In this document: positions 35,881-46,064 of the stretch, in pieces
How positions within the stretch are numbered: the first letter of the stretch is position 1
How the letters are laid out: every line of letters starts with the position of its first letter
NCBI RefSeq assembly: GCF_038419845.1
Contig: NZ_JBCAQT010000012.1
Span: 1-64,000, forward strand
Source: Marinimicrobium sp038419845
GTDB lineage: Bacteria; Pseudomonadota; Gammaproteobacteria; Pseudomonadales; Cellvibrionaceae
Length of the DNA: 64,000 nt
Direction of reading: 5' to 3'
Position numbers and translations under genes: made by a program
Notes under the pieces: generated by a model
The model's database searches: none
What the model was told of the DNA's origin: nothing
Seen by the model: the letters and a program-made list of their open reading frames with translations, nothing else

Positions 35881-37604
35881 GCGTCGGCTCCGCCGGGTTC
35901 ATCACCGCCTGCCACATCGCTCCAGGAGACGTAGCCGACGGTGACGGGCATCCCGTGTTCGGCGAAAAACGCCAGCCATCGCTTCTGATTGTCCTGTAAT
36001 CGGTCCCCGGGCCCTTTGACTTCAATCATCCGGTAGCGCCCTTCCTCCGGCCAGAATTGAATCAGGTCCGGCAGTCCCGCCCGGTTGGCTTTGATGTCCC
36101 GCAGCAGCCGCTCGAAGCAGAGGATCAGGTGGTGAGCGGGAATACAGGCCAGCGCCTGGGTGATCAGGGTTTCCGACAGAATGCCCCAATTCACAAAGGG
36201 GGATTGAATACCCCACTTCTCCCGGTAGTTTTGTAGTATAGTTCCTCCATGCTCCCCCCGAGCCAGACGCTCAAACCCCTCGTCAAACAGCGATTTCCGC
36301 CGGGAATGGAAGTCCGGCCAGTACAGGTCGGCCGGTCCACGCTGGAAGGGGTGGAAAAATGCCCCCGTCAGCGGCGCGAAGATGGCCTCCCAGAACAATA
36401 GCCCGAACAGGCCGGTGATCAGCGTGTTTTCAACGTAATGCACCGGGCCCTTAGGCTCCTGCAACTGTGAGAGCACGGCCACTTCGACCGGCACCGAGAG
36501 CGGCAGCACCAGGTCCAGGCGCGGTGGCTCCGGCGGCTTGGCGGTGGCCGGCGGCGTCAGCGCCAGTTTTCGGTGCAGGCGCGGCAGCAGCCGACTCAAT
36601 TGCTGGGCTTCGGCCTCGGTTTCCGGTTTCCGGGCCGCTTCGCGGGCCAGATCGAATGCCTCCGGGTAGCGCGTCAGGCGCTCCAGCACACGCAGCTGCC
36701 GCCCGCGAGCGCCGGGGTAATGACAGCCGGTGTAGGCCCAGAGGGCCCGCTCCAGCTCACCCGCCCGCTCCCACTCGCGGCCGAGCCGGTAGAAGAGTCG
36801 CTCGCGGGTTCTGATCAGCAGCGGGTTGGTGGTCGAGTCGATCGCCGGAATCTGCGCGGCCACCACCTCCAGCGGCTCGTCCTGGTAGAGTTGCTCCCGG
36901 CACTGCTGGAGGTGCCAGTAAGTCTGGAGTTCACGGGTGGTGTGGACCGGGCGGGACGCCTGATCGAAGACCACGGGCTCGTACTGAAACAGGCCCAGCT
37001 CGGTCAGGACAAATTCCGACCAATCCTGGTAGGGATTGCCAAAAAACAGCCAGCGGAAGCGGTTCGCAAGGGGCATGATGGTCAGTTCGTACAGACCGGC
37101 GCCCTCGATGCCCCACTCCGATAGCGGTCGGGCATGCGGGTAATGCACGGCCAGTTGCGCCAGAGAGTCCCGTTTGCCCAGTCGCGGCGACAGGCCTGGA
37201 GCCTGCAGGGCGTCGGCCAGCCGTATCTTCAGCTCGGGCCAGGTAAACTGCGCAAACAGTTGCTCCAGGGTGAGATTGAAGTGGTCGTTGAGCCAGCCGA
37301 GCTCAATGAGAGGCCTGGCCGCCGCCTCGGACGAGCCGATTTCCGGGTAGCGGAGCCGGTCAGCCCGAAAGAGCTGGCCTTTGCGCATCACCATGCGCAC
37401 CAACAGCGCCTGGCTGGCGCGGGGCAGCCTCCCGAAATCGGTCACAAATTGCCGCTCCGGAGCTGTCAAAAGATCGTCGTACCGGGTGATCACCCAATCA
37501 AGCACCCACCGAAAATTGTGCCGATAGTAGAAAGGATCGTCGAGGCTGGCCGGGCCAGAGCCAGAGGATGCGGGGTGGTCGGGGGAGTTGGCGGCACTGT
37601 TCAT
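35877..37604 (-). CDS. FAN1-type VRR-NUC nuclease
   Basis: The 575-residue protein has a long helical N-terminal region with an SAP/winged-helix-like and TPR-like look (HNFRWVLDWVI, LFRADRLRYPEIG, ELERALWAYTGCHYPGARGR). It ends in a VRR-NUC domain with GLPDLIQFWPEEGRYRMIEVKGPGDRLQDNQ, containing the PD…EVK catalytic residues. This is the architecture of bacterial FAN1, a structure-selective nuclease for DNA interstrand crosslinks. I chose ATG 37604, with GAGGGCGG upstream. It overlaps the helicase gene by four bases; such helicase neighbours suggest joint crosslink or branched-DNA repair. It is divergent from the phosphorylase-kinase-like gene. Confidence 0.87.
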   Translation of the reverse strand: MNSAANSPDHPASSGSGPASLDDPFYYRHNFRWVLDWVITRYDDLLTAPERQFVTDFGRLPRASQALLVRMVMRKGQLFRADRLRYPEIGSSEAAARPLIELGWLNDHFNLTLEQLFAQFTWPELKIRLADALQAPGLSPRLGKRDSLAQLAVHYPHARPLSEWGIEGAGLYELTIMPLANRFRWLFFGNPYQDWSEFVLTELGLFQYEPVVFDQASRPVHTTRELQTYWHLQQCREQLYQDEPLEVVAAQIPAIDSTTNPLLIRTRERLFYRLGREWERAGELERALWAYTGCHYPGARGRQLRVLERLTRYPEAFDLAREAARKPETEAEAQQLSRLLPRLHRKLALTPPATAKPPEPPRLDLVLPLSVPVEVAVLSQLQEPKGPVHYVENTLITGLFGLLFWEAIFAPLTGAFFHPFQRGPADLYWPDFHSRRKSLFDEGFERLARGEHGGTILQNYREKWGIQSPFVNWGILSETLITQALACIPAHHLILCFERLLRDIKANRAGLPDLIQFWPEEGRYRMIEVKGPGDRLQDNQKRWLAFFAEHGMPVTVGYVSWSDVAGGDEPGGADA

Positions 37605-37851
37605 GGATTGGCCGCCCTCGAAATGACTGGCAGCCGGTCCAGGCAGCACAGATGGTACGCTTTATGCTGCCTTATAGTGGCCGTGATCATCAGAGTGAAT
37701 GCAGAGGCTGGATGATGGATAATACGCTGTCCGTCGATGAGCGATAAATGGTAAGGCACAAGAAACTGAGAGTATTGTTAACTACCCGGGTTGATTCTGG
37801 CAAGACCCCCTTATTTCCGAGACACTTGATTTCCGAGACAGTGAACCACCT

Positions 37852-40800
37852 ATGAAAAGCAAATCGTTACTACGGCGCCTCTATCGGGAAATCGATGAGG
37901 TGATTCTGAGCCGCCAGCACCCGGTCACGGGGCTGTTGCCCGCCAGTACCAGCGTGAACCACCACGGCGACTACACCGACGCCTGGGTGCGGGATAATGT
38001 CTACTCGATCATCTCGGTCTGGACCCTGGGGCAGGCCTTTCGCCACGCCGGCGACTCGGAGCATGCCGACCAGCTGGAGCAGTCCACCATCAAGTTGATG
38101 CGGGGGCTGTTGCAGTCGATGATGCGCCAGGCGGACAAGGTTGAGCGCTTCAAGGCGAGCCTGGACCCAAAGGACGCCCTGCATGCCAAATACAACACCT
38201 CTACCGGTCTGACCGTGGTCGCCGATGATGCCTGGGGTCACCTGCAGATTGATGCCACATCGCTGTACCTGCTGACCCTGGCCCAGATGACGGCCTCGGG
38301 GCTGCGTATTGTCACCACCTTCAGTGAAGTGGATTTTGTCCAGAACCTGGTCTATTACATCTCCAGCGCCTACCGCACGCCCGATTACGGCATCTGGGAG
38401 CGGGGCAACAAGATCAACAACGGCAAAACCGAAATCAACGCCAGTTCCGTCGGCATGGCCAAGGCCGCGCTCCAGGCGTTGGATGGTTTCAACCTCTTTG
38501 GCCCGAAAGGCCCCTGCCGGGCCACGATTCACGTGGTAGCGGATGCCATCTCACTGGCCCGCACGACCCTCGCCTCCCTGCTGCCCCGCGAATCGGTCTC
38601 CAAAGAAGTGGACAGTGCTCTGTTGAGTATCATCGGTTTCCCCGCCTTTGCGGTCAGCCGTGAGTCGCAGGTCAACCAGACCCGCGATGAGATTCTCGGC
38701 AAGCTGGGCGGTGCCTATGGCTGCAAGCGTTTCATCTGGGACGGCCATCAGACCGTGCTGGAGGAAACCTCGCGCATTTACTACGAGCACTCGGAGCTGG
38801 CGAACTTCGAGCACGTCGAGTCTGAATGGCCGCTGTTTTTCACTTACCTGTACATTCAGGCGGTGTTCGATGGCAACGACGTCACCGCGCAGTACTATCG
38901 TGAAAGCCTGGAGTCATTGATGGTGGACGTCGATGGCATCGGGTTGCTGCCCGAGCTGTATTATCTGCCGGAAGACAAAGTGGCGGCAGAAAAGAAAAGC
39001 CCCGGGTCACAAGTCCGCGTGCCCAACGACAACGTGCCGCTGGTCTGGGCGCAGAGCCTCTACTGGACCGGGCTGATTCTGCATGAAGGCCTGCTGGAGC
39101 TGGACCACCTTGACCCGCTGGTGTTGCGCCGACGCGCCACCCGCTATACCAGAACCCAGATCGCGCTGGTGGTCTTGTGCGAAAACGACGAGGGGAAAAA
39201 GTACCTGGCGCAGCAGGGAGTCATTGCCGAGACCTTTCAGGACATTCGCCCGCTCGCCGCCCTGCCCGCCCCCGAGTTGGTCAAAGCCTACAGTTACGTG
39301 GGTGCCAACACCGCGCTGAACCTGACCGGCCGGCCCTCCCGCCGACTGCAGAGTCTGGGCAGTTCGCAGACCTATGAGATCAATGGCGTGGTTTATCTGT
39401 GCCTGTCCTGGTTGCAGAGCGAGTCGGACGATTACCGCCTGTACGATGCCCAGTGGTTCAGCGACAGCCTCGGCCACGAGATCGAGCACATTCGCAAACA
39501 CTGGGTCAATTCCGAGGTGGCGGTGTTCACCCTGCTGCTGACCCGCGAGCTCTGCCACATTCCCCACGCCGAGATACTCTTTACCACCATCCGGCAACTT
39601 CAGCTTCGCACCGAGCACGAGCACGTCGGGTATGCCTCGGCCAACCTGGCCTACCGCGCCTCGCGTGTGAATCACCTGAGTATCGCCAGTGTCAAACTCA
39701 ATAAACTGGCCATGAACTCCGAGCCATTGAAAACCATCTACTGGCAGGGCCTGGAGCCAACGGCACAGCTGCTGTGGGAGCAGTTCGATCGGGAGCCGGA
39801 AGCCGACGTCTACCACGAGCTCATCGCTTACCTGAAGAAAAAACATCTGTCCGATGTGGTGGGCCACAATGGCGAGGACATTACCCTGGAGGCGTTCCTC
39901 GAGAGCCTGTACCAACGCGCGCGTGAACACAATCGCTGGCTGCTGGTGCGTTTCTGTTTCGCGGCTCTGAACCGCTTTCACGACGACCTGGCCGGCAGCC
40001 TGGCTGTGCTGGCCATGCGCCACCTGCTTATTGTACTGGGCGATCAGAAACACGAGTTTGTGGTCAGTGCAAACCTGAGTAACGAAGACCTGATGATTGG
40101 TATTCAGCGCACCTATCTCGACCCGGTGGAGCGTACCCTGGCGCAGGAGATGCTCGCGCAGATCGGGTCACTGGTGCGCACCCAGCCGGAACTGTTCGAC
40201 GGCCTGCGCTCGATTCATTTACACAATTTCATGCAGCTGTGTCTGCGCCAGGGGCTGGCCAGTTCGGAATACTGCTCGCTCGATGAGCTGGGCATCCTGC
40301 CGCCCAGTGAAGTCATGAACCGACTGGTGGACATCCTGACGTATCAGCGGCGGATTTTCACTGAAGATGTCAGCTTGATTGCGCCCTTCGAGAAGGCCGA
40401 CGCTGACAGTGTCGCCATCAGCGATGCAGTGAAGTCCCAGGCGCTGGATGCGGACTGGTTTGAGTGGCGCCTCGCCCGCGGGCTGGTGACACGATTTGAT
40501 AACGAGTTTCTGCGGGAAATCTGGCAGAGCCTGGCGCACGCTCCGGTACTGGAGTTTGGTGACCGTGACAGTGAGGACTCGACACTGGACTGCGAACTGG
40601 TACGCAGCTCCATGACGCCGGGCGAAGAGAGTTTTGCTCAGTTGATCGATCAGATGACGCAGCAGCTGCACCCGGCCTACTACAAGAGCGCGGTGGTGGA
40701 AGCACTCTACGTTTACACCCGCTATTGCCGGGAAAACCCCGAGGCGATGTTTGAAGAGCCGCTGGTGTTCAGCCAGATACTGGAAGCCGCGGCGCGCAAG

Positions 40801-40935
40801 CTGGTGCAGTTGAATCCGGACAAGCCCGCGACCGATCGCGATCTGGATATGCTGCTGGAGCAGTCACCCGGCGTACTGCAGAGTCATGTGCAGGAGGTTC
40901 TGAAAGAACTGGATCGGCAATTGGTGCCGGCCTGA
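37852..40935 (+). CDS. Phosphorylase kinase alpha/beta-like GH15-family protein
   Basis: The 1027-residue protein resembles the eukaryotic phosphorylase kinase alpha/beta subunits along its N-terminal half: HPVTGLLPAS, DAWVRDNVYSIISVWTLGQA, IKLMRGLLQSMMRQADKVE, LHAKYNT, DDAWGHLQIDATSLYLL, GIWERGNK, ASSVGMAKAALQAL and SEWPLFFTY. This is a GH15-like (alpha/alpha)6 barrel. The C-terminal half is helical and ends near 1027, shorter than the roughly 1200-residue animal subunits; calmodulin-binding ends are not recognisable. Whether it hydrolyses or just binds an alpha-glucan is unknown. No kinase or glycogen gene adjoins. It stands alone, divergent from the FAN1 operon. Confidence 0.9.
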   Translation: MKSKSLLRRLYREIDEVILSRQHPVTGLLPASTSVNHHGDYTDAWVRDNVYSIISVWTLGQAFRHAGDSEHADQLEQSTIKLMRGLLQSMMRQADKVERFKASLDPKDALHAKYNTSTGLTVVADDAWGHLQIDATSLYLLTLAQMTASGLRIVTTFSEVDFVQNLVYYISSAYRTPDYGIWERGNKINNGKTEINASSVGMAKAALQALDGFNLFGPKGPCRATIHVVADAISLARTTLASLLPRESVSKEVDSALLSIIGFPAFAVSRESQVNQTRDEILGKLGGAYGCKRFIWDGHQTVLEETSRIYYEHSELANFEHVESEWPLFFTYLYIQAVFDGNDVTAQYYRESLESLMVDVDGIGLLPELYYLPEDKVAAEKKSPGSQVRVPNDNVPLVWAQSLYWTGLILHEGLLELDHLDPLVLRRRATRYTRTQIALVVLCENDEGKKYLAQQGVIAETFQDIRPLAALPAPELVKAYSYVGANTALNLTGRPSRRLQSLGSSQTYEINGVVYLCLSWLQSESDDYRLYDAQWFSDSLGHEIEHIRKHWVNSEVAVFTLLLTRELCHIPHAEILFTTIRQLQLRTEHEHVGYASANLAYRASRVNHLSIASVKLNKLAMNSEPLKTIYWQGLEPTAQLLWEQFDREPEADVYHELIAYLKKKHLSDVVGHNGEDITLEAFLESLYQRAREHNRWLLVRFCFAALNRFHDDLAGSLAVLAMRHLLIVLGDQKHEFVVSANLSNEDLMIGIQRTYLDPVERTLAQEMLAQIGSLVRTQPELFDGLRSIHLHNFMQLCLRQGLASSEYCSLDELGILPPSEVMNRLVDILTYQRRIFTEDVSLIAPFEKADADSVAISDAVKSQALDADWFEWRLARGLVTRFDNEFLREIWQSLAHAPVLEFGDRDSEDSTLDCELVRSSMTPGEESFAQLIDQMTQQLHPAYYKSAVVEALYVYTRYCRENPEAMFEEPLVFSQILEAAARKLVQLNPDKPATDRDLDMLLEQSPGVLQSHVQEVLKELDRQLVPA

Positions 40936-40957
40936 CCCGAGGCCGGCCCCGGGCCGG

Positions 40958-41515
40958 TCAACGAAAAACATCATCCTCATCTTCCGGGTAATAGCGGCTG
41001 GCGGTGATATCGCCGGCCAGCAGCTGTCGGTCCAGCAAGTTGTCGACATCCCGGTGAACCTGCTCCAGCACCTCCCGCTCCTCTCCCTGAATCATGGCCT
41101 CGCGCAACGCGTTGCCCCAGATGGACAGATGGCGGGTGGAGATCCGGTTGTGGTCCGAGTCCTTGGACCATTCACCCGCAATGTTGAAGCCCAGCTCCTG
41201 AATCAGTCGCTCCAGGTGTTCCCGCTCCTGAGGGTCCTCGACTTGTGACAGCACCTCCGGTGCCAGATCATTCCAGCCAGTGCCGTAGAGTTTCCAGCCA
41301 TTATAAAACCGGCGTACCCAGGTCAGGTATTGTGCTTTGGTCTGTACTTTCTGGTTGGCCGGGTCCAGGTAGTACATCGCTTCAAACCGCTCGCGCGGCG
41401 GAAGATTGTCCGGCCAGGCCATGGACTCGGCGCTGCGCCACTGAGCGCAACCGGTCAGAAAAAGAATAAAAAAGCACCCGCTGAGTAACGCGAGCGCCGG
41501 AATTCGAGCCGTCAT
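40958..41515 (-). CDS. Conserved lipoprotein of unknown function
   Basis: The 185-residue protein starts at ATG 41515 with a lipoprotein signal (LLSGCFFILFLTGCAQW; lipidated Cys in LTGC). The rest is mostly helical and charged: LPPRERFEAMYYLDPANQ, YLTWVRRFYNGWKLYGTGW, REHLERLIQELGFNIAGEW and EVLEQVHRDVDNLLDRQLL. I do not recognise a named domain. The many paired helices suggest a periplasmic structural or envelope role. It converges on the phosphorylase-kinase-like gene and diverges from the RND operon, with which it shares an upstream region of about 230 bases. A longer frame to 41584 lacks support. Confidence 0.7.
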   Translation of the reverse strand: MTARIPALALLSGCFFILFLTGCAQWRSAESMAWPDNLPPRERFEAMYYLDPANQKVQTKAQYLTWVRRFYNGWKLYGTGWNDLAPEVLSQVEDPQEREHLERLIQELGFNIAGEWSKDSDHNRISTRHLSIWGNALREAMIQGEEREVLEQVHRDVDNLLDRQLLAGDITASRYYPEDEDDVFR

Positions 41516-41746
41516 AAAATCGTCCGAACTGTAAAATTGGGTAAAGAAAACGGGTCCAGCGCGTAAAGCGACTCCCCGCGACACGCGTATTGATCGGTTA
41601 TCGGGGGCTTCCCGTACGTCAAACGGGTACCATTGAATTTACCACAAATTGGCAGTCGAATATCACCTGTGTATCCTAGCTCGGTGGAATCTGCCGACTT
41701 CGACACACCCAACCGACTTCGACACAACAGACGGAATCTTATCAAC

Positions 41747-42886
41747 ATGCCGAACCCAACGTGCTCCAAAATCGCTCACCCTTATTTCAGTCTGGCATGC
41801 CGAACTCTGGCTCTGTGCCTTCTGGCACTGGCGACCGCCCCAGTCTGGGCACAGAATACCGTTCAGGTTGAAGCCATTGAAGTCAAACCCCAGCCTCTGG
41901 TTGAAGAAGTGCCGCTGACCGGCTCGGTGACAGCCAACCGCATTTCCGGGCTGTCCGCTCAAGTGGAGGGGCTGGTTCGGGACCTGCACGTGGATATCGG
42001 TGATCGGGTGGAAGCGGGTGACCTGCTTCTGGAGCTGGATGACGAACTTCGGAGGGTCGACCTGGCGCGCGCCCGGGCGGAGTTGGCTCAGGCGCAGGAG
42101 CAGTGGTCGGAAAGCCAACGGCAGTTGCGCGAGGCCCGGACTCTGGCCGAAGGAAGCATCGCCGCCAGCGAGATCCGCGGGCTCGAAGCCCAGGTCCGGA
42201 TCAGCGAGGCCGAACGGGACGCCGCGCAAGCCGATTTACGCCGCCTGGAGGCCGAGCTTGAGCGCCATCAGGTCCGGGCGCCTTTCAGTGGCACCATCAG
42301 CGGTAAAAGCACCGAAGAAGGTGAATGGGTCAGCCCCGGCACCACCATGCTGGAACTGGTTTCGACCGAGCAACTGCGCGCCGACTTTCAGGTCCCTCAG
42401 CGCTACTACCCGCAGGTCGACAGTGGGTCTGATGTCCGGCTGAATTTTGATGCCTATCCCGACCGGACCTTCACCGGGAAAATTCACCGCAAAGTGCCCC
42501 TGAGTAGCGATGGTTCCCGAACCTTTCTGCTGCGGGTCGCGCTTCCCGAAGAGACCAGAAACATGTTGATACCCGGCATGTCCTCCTCGGGTCAACTCCG
42601 GGTGGACAATGACAACACCGGTCTGGCGGTACCGCGCGATGCGCTGATCCGGTACCCGGATGGCCGGGTCACCGTCTGGGTGGTGACCGAGCCCGAATGG
42701 GGCGAGGAAAGCCAGGTGCGCGAACAGTTGGTCAAAACCGGTATGAGTTTTTCCGGCCAGGTCGAGATCCGCTCCGGCCTGAGTGAAGGCGATGTAGTCG
42801 CCACCCGCGGCAATGAGGCCCTGCAGGAAGGCCAGACCGTTGAGCTGCGGCGGTCGGGTTCAAACGACGATAACGATAAGGAGTAG
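41747..42886 (+). CDS. RND efflux periplasmic adaptor (membrane fusion) protein
   Basis: The 379-residue protein has a signal peptide (LALCLLALATAPVWA), a lipoyl-like half (GLVRDLHVDIGDRVEAGDLL), an alpha-hairpin coiled coil (ARAELAQAQEQWSESQRQLREAR… ISEAERDAAQADLRRLEAEL), the second lipoyl half (HQVRAPFSGTIS), a beta-barrel (LRADFQVPQRYYPQVDSG) and a membrane-proximal end. This is the normal order for an HlyD/AcrA-type adaptor joining an RND pump to an outer-membrane channel. ATG 41747 gives a proper signal peptide; the longer frame does not. The RND permease starts four bases after its stop. The outer-membrane factor is not encoded here. Confidence 0.9.
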   Translation: MPNPTCSKIAHPYFSLACRTLALCLLALATAPVWAQNTVQVEAIEVKPQPLVEEVPLTGSVTANRISGLSAQVEGLVRDLHVDIGDRVEAGDLLLELDDELRRVDLARARAELAQAQEQWSESQRQLREARTLAEGSIAASEIRGLEAQVRISEAERDAAQADLRRLEAELERHQVRAPFSGTISGKSTEEGEWVSPGTTMLELVSTEQLRADFQVPQRYYPQVDSGSDVRLNFDAYPDRTFTGKIHRKVPLSSDGSRTFLLRVALPEETRNMLIPGMSSSGQLRVDNDNTGLAVPRDALIRYPDGRVTVWVVTEPEWGEESQVREQLVKTGMSFSGQVEIRSGLSEGDVVATRGNEALQEGQTVELRRSGSNDDNDKE

Positions 42887-42890
42887 CGCA

Positions 42891-45800
42891 ATGTTCAACG
42901 GCATTGTTCGCCACGGTATTCTGGTCACCGTTACCGTCCTGATCATCTGTGTATTGGGGATCATCGCCGCCCAGCGCATCCCGGTACAGATGATTCCCGA
43001 CCTGGAAGTCCGTACCATCTCCATCCGCACCACCTGGCCCGGTGCCACACCGCAGGACATTGAGAAAGAGATTCTGATTGAGCAGGAAGAGTACCTGCGC
43101 AACATTCCCTACCTGGAGGAAATGCAGAGCTCGGCCAGTTTCGGCTCGGCCAGTATCGAGCTGGAATTTCCTTTTGGTGTGGATATCACCGAGACGCTGA
43201 TCCGGGTGAACAACGCCCTGACCCAGGTCCCCTCCTACCCCGAGAATGTGGACGAGCCCCGGGTTTACGCCACCTCCTTCTCGGCCAACTCCTTCATGTA
43301 TTTCCGGATTTCTCCGCTGGAGGGCAACCCGCGCGATCTGGATATGGACATGATGCGCGACTATGTCGAAGACAATGTCCGTCCGCGCATGTCCGGTGTC
43401 GCCGGCGTCTCAGAGGTGAATGTGGGTGGCGGTGCCGAGCGCCAGATCCAGATAAAGATCAACCCGGACCGGCTGGCCGAGCGTAACCTGACCCTCAGCG
43501 ACGTGCGCAGCGCCATTGCCGAGCGCAACCGCGACCTGTCGGGGGGCGAAGTGGAGAGCGGCAAGCGCCGCTACCTGCTGCGGACCATGGGGCGTTTTGA
43601 GGAGCTGGACGACCTGCGCGATCTGATTCTGACCCGGCGCGGAGACAGCCTGATCCGGCTTTCCGATGTGGCGGAAGTCGAGCTGGATCACTTCAAGATC
43701 CGGGATCGGTCCTTCGTGAATGCCAAGCCCGTCCTGAGCCTGTCGGTGCGCCGGGAGAGTGGCTCCAATGTCATCCAGATCAAGGATGCCATGATGGAGG
43801 AGCTGGAGCTGATCAACAAGGAGCTGCTCAACCCCGAAGGCATGGAGCTGGCGCTGACCGCCGACGATGTGGTGTATGTTGAGGCTTCGGTTTTCAACGT
43901 CTGGAAAAACCTGATTCTCGGTGCGCTGCTCGCCACCGGGGTCATGTACCTGTTTCTGCGTTCCTTTCGCGCCACGGCCCTGGGCGTGGTGGGTATTCCC
44001 ATCTGCACCATTGCCGCCTTTCTCGGCCTGCTGTTGGCGGGCCGGACCATCAACGTCATCTCCCTCGCCGGCATCGCCTTTGCCATCGGTATGACCCTGG
44101 ACAACAGCATCGTGGTGCTGGAGAGCATCGAGCTGGAGCGCCGGCGCGGACTCAAGAAACTGCAGGCGGCGGTGGCCGGCGTGCAGAAAGTCTGGCCGGC
44201 GGTGCTCGCCTCAACCCTCACCACCGTGATGGTGTTTCTGCCAGTGGTGTTCATCGCCGAAGAAGCGGGCCAGCTCTATTCCGATGTGGCGATCGCGATT
44301 TCCGCCTCGATTCTGGTGTCCATGCTGGTGGCGATTACCGTCATCCCCACCGCCGCCGCGCGCCTGAATTTCCAGAATGAGGATAGTAGTAAAGGCGATG
44401 ACGAGCATCCACTTCAGAAGCGAATTACCCATAAAATCAACTGGTTGATCGAGACTCCTCGACGGCGTATCAGCTGTATTCTGATCACGGTCCTCGTCAG
44501 CGGCACCATCGCTCTGGTGCTGACTCCGCCAGCGGAATACCTGCCCGAGGGGGAAGAACCCAAAACCTTCGCCTCCATGAATGCCCCGCCGGGCTATAAC
44601 CTGGAGACCATGACAGAAATCGGCATGGAGGTGCAGGAGTACTTCATGCAGTTTGTCGGCGATGACCCGGAGGCCTATGAGCGCGGCGAGACCGAAGTGC
44701 CCGCCATGAAATATGTGAACCTGGGGATTTCTCCCGAAAGCATGCGGATCATCACCGAATCGGTCGATCCCGGGCACATTGAAGACCTGATGAAGGCATT
44801 GACCGACAAGTACGAGACCTACCCCGGAATGCGCGCCTTTGCCGCACGCGGTTCCATCATCAGCAGCAATGACGGCGGTACCCGCAGCGTCAACCTGGAC
44901 ATTTCGGGGCCCGACCTCGAGGCCCTGTTCAAGGTGGCCCGGTCAGCCTATGCCCGCGCGGAGGAGGTGTTCGACGATCCCCGCATCCAGTCCCGCCCCT
45001 CCAGCCTGTCGCTGGGTCAGCCGCTGCTCGAGGTGCGGCCCGACTGGGATCGCGCGGCCGAGCTGGGCATGACCACCGAGGACATCGGTTTCACGGTGGC
45101 GGCGCTGACCGACGGGGCCTTTGTGAACGAGTTCTTCCTGGCCGATGACAAGATCGACATGTACCTCTACAACCAGGGCGGACCCGGGGCGAGCGTGGAT
45201 ACGCTCAAGAACATCTCGGTGTACGTACCCGGCAACACCACCCTGCCTCTGTCGGACATCGCGGATCTGGTCGAAACGGTGGATACCAGCAGCATCCGCC
45301 GTCTCGATGGCAGCCGGACGGTCACTCTCAATATCATCCCGCCCCGTTCCGTCGCATTGGAGACCGGTGTGGGCATGGTGCGCGAGGATATTGTCGGCTA
45401 CCTGCAGAGCAATGGTGAGGTCCCCGCCGGGGTCAATCTCAGTATTTCCGGTGCCGCAGACCAGTTGGACGCGACCCGTGAATCGCTCAGCAGTAACTAT
45501 CTGGTGGCGCTGACCATTGTCTACCTGCTGATGGTGGCCATTTTCTCGCACTGGGGCTACCCCCTGCTGATCATGACCACGATTCCACTGGGGATCGCGG
45601 GCGGCATCGCCGGTCTGGCGCTTCTCAACCTCTTTGGCCGAATCAGTGAATCCCTGGGGCTGGGAGGCTTCAGTCAGCCGTTCGACATGATCTCCATGCT
45701 CGGCTTCCTGATCCTGATGGGTACAGTGGTCAACAACCCGATCCTCATCGTCCACCGGGCCATTTCCAATTTGAAAGAAGAGGCCATGATTCCCGTGGAA

Positions 45801-46055
45801 GCCGTGCGCGAGGCGGTCAGTTCTCGCCTGCGCCCGATCGCGATCTCCACCATCACCACCATCGTCGGCCTGGCGCCGCTGGTCTTCCTGCCGGGCGCGG
45901 GTAGCGAGCTCTACCGGGGCGTCGGGGTCATTGTCATGGCCGGTATCATCGGTGCCATGCTGGTGACGCTGACCATGCTGCCCTCCCTGACCGTCATGGT
46001 GTTGGAGTGGACCGACCGTAAAAACGGGTATACTGAAGGCCAACAGGGAAATTAA
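42891..46055 (+). CDS. RND family efflux transporter permease
   Basis: The 1054-residue inner-membrane pump has 12 transmembrane helices and two large periplasmic loops. Recognisable parts are the N-terminal VRHGILVTVTVLIICVLGIIAAQRIPVQMIPDL, PGATPQDIEKEI, the central GIAFAIGMTLDNSIVVLESIELER in TM4 with an Asp proton relay, and the C-terminal LGFLILMGTVVNNPILIVHRA. It belongs to the multidrug/HAE-like group; which compounds it exports cannot be read from sequence. AAGGAG precedes ATG 42891, which is better than upstream codons inside the adaptor gene. It is the second gene of a four-gene operon. Confidence 0.92.
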   Translation: MFNGIVRHGILVTVTVLIICVLGIIAAQRIPVQMIPDLEVRTISIRTTWPGATPQDIEKEILIEQEEYLRNIPYLEEMQSSASFGSASIELEFPFGVDITETLIRVNNALTQVPSYPENVDEPRVYATSFSANSFMYFRISPLEGNPRDLDMDMMRDYVEDNVRPRMSGVAGVSEVNVGGGAERQIQIKINPDRLAERNLTLSDVRSAIAERNRDLSGGEVESGKRRYLLRTMGRFEELDDLRDLILTRRGDSLIRLSDVAEVELDHFKIRDRSFVNAKPVLSLSVRRESGSNVIQIKDAMMEELELINKELLNPEGMELALTADDVVYVEASVFNVWKNLILGALLATGVMYLFLRSFRATALGVVGIPICTIAAFLGLLLAGRTINVISLAGIAFAIGMTLDNSIVVLESIELERRRGLKKLQAAVAGVQKVWPAVLASTLTTVMVFLPVVFIAEEAGQLYSDVAIAISASILVSMLVAITVIPTAAARLNFQNEDSSKGDDEHPLQKRITHKINWLIETPRRRISCILITVLVSGTIALVLTPPAEYLPEGEEPKTFASMNAPPGYNLETMTEIGMEVQEYFMQFVGDDPEAYERGETEVPAMKYVNLGISPESMRIITESVDPGHIEDLMKALTDKYETYPGMRAFAARGSIISSNDGGTRSVNLDISGPDLEALFKVARSAYARAEEVFDDPRIQSRPSSLSLGQPLLEVRPDWDRAAELGMTTEDIGFTVAALTDGAFVNEFFLADDKIDMYLYNQGGPGASVDTLKNISVYVPGNTTLPLSDIADLVETVDTSSIRRLDGSRTVTLNIIPPRSVALETGVGMVREDIVGYLQSNGEVPAGVNLSISGAADQLDATRESLSSNYLVALTIVYLLMVAIFSHWGYPLLIMTTIPLGIAGGIAGLALLNLFGRISESLGLGGFSQPFDMISMLGFLILMGTVVNNPILIVHRAISNLKEEAMIPVEAVREAVSSRLRPIAISTITTIVGLAPLVFLPGAGSELYRGVGVIVMAGIIGAMLVTLTMLPSLTVMVLEWTDRKNGYTEGQQGN

Positions 46056-46064
46056 GGATGCTAT

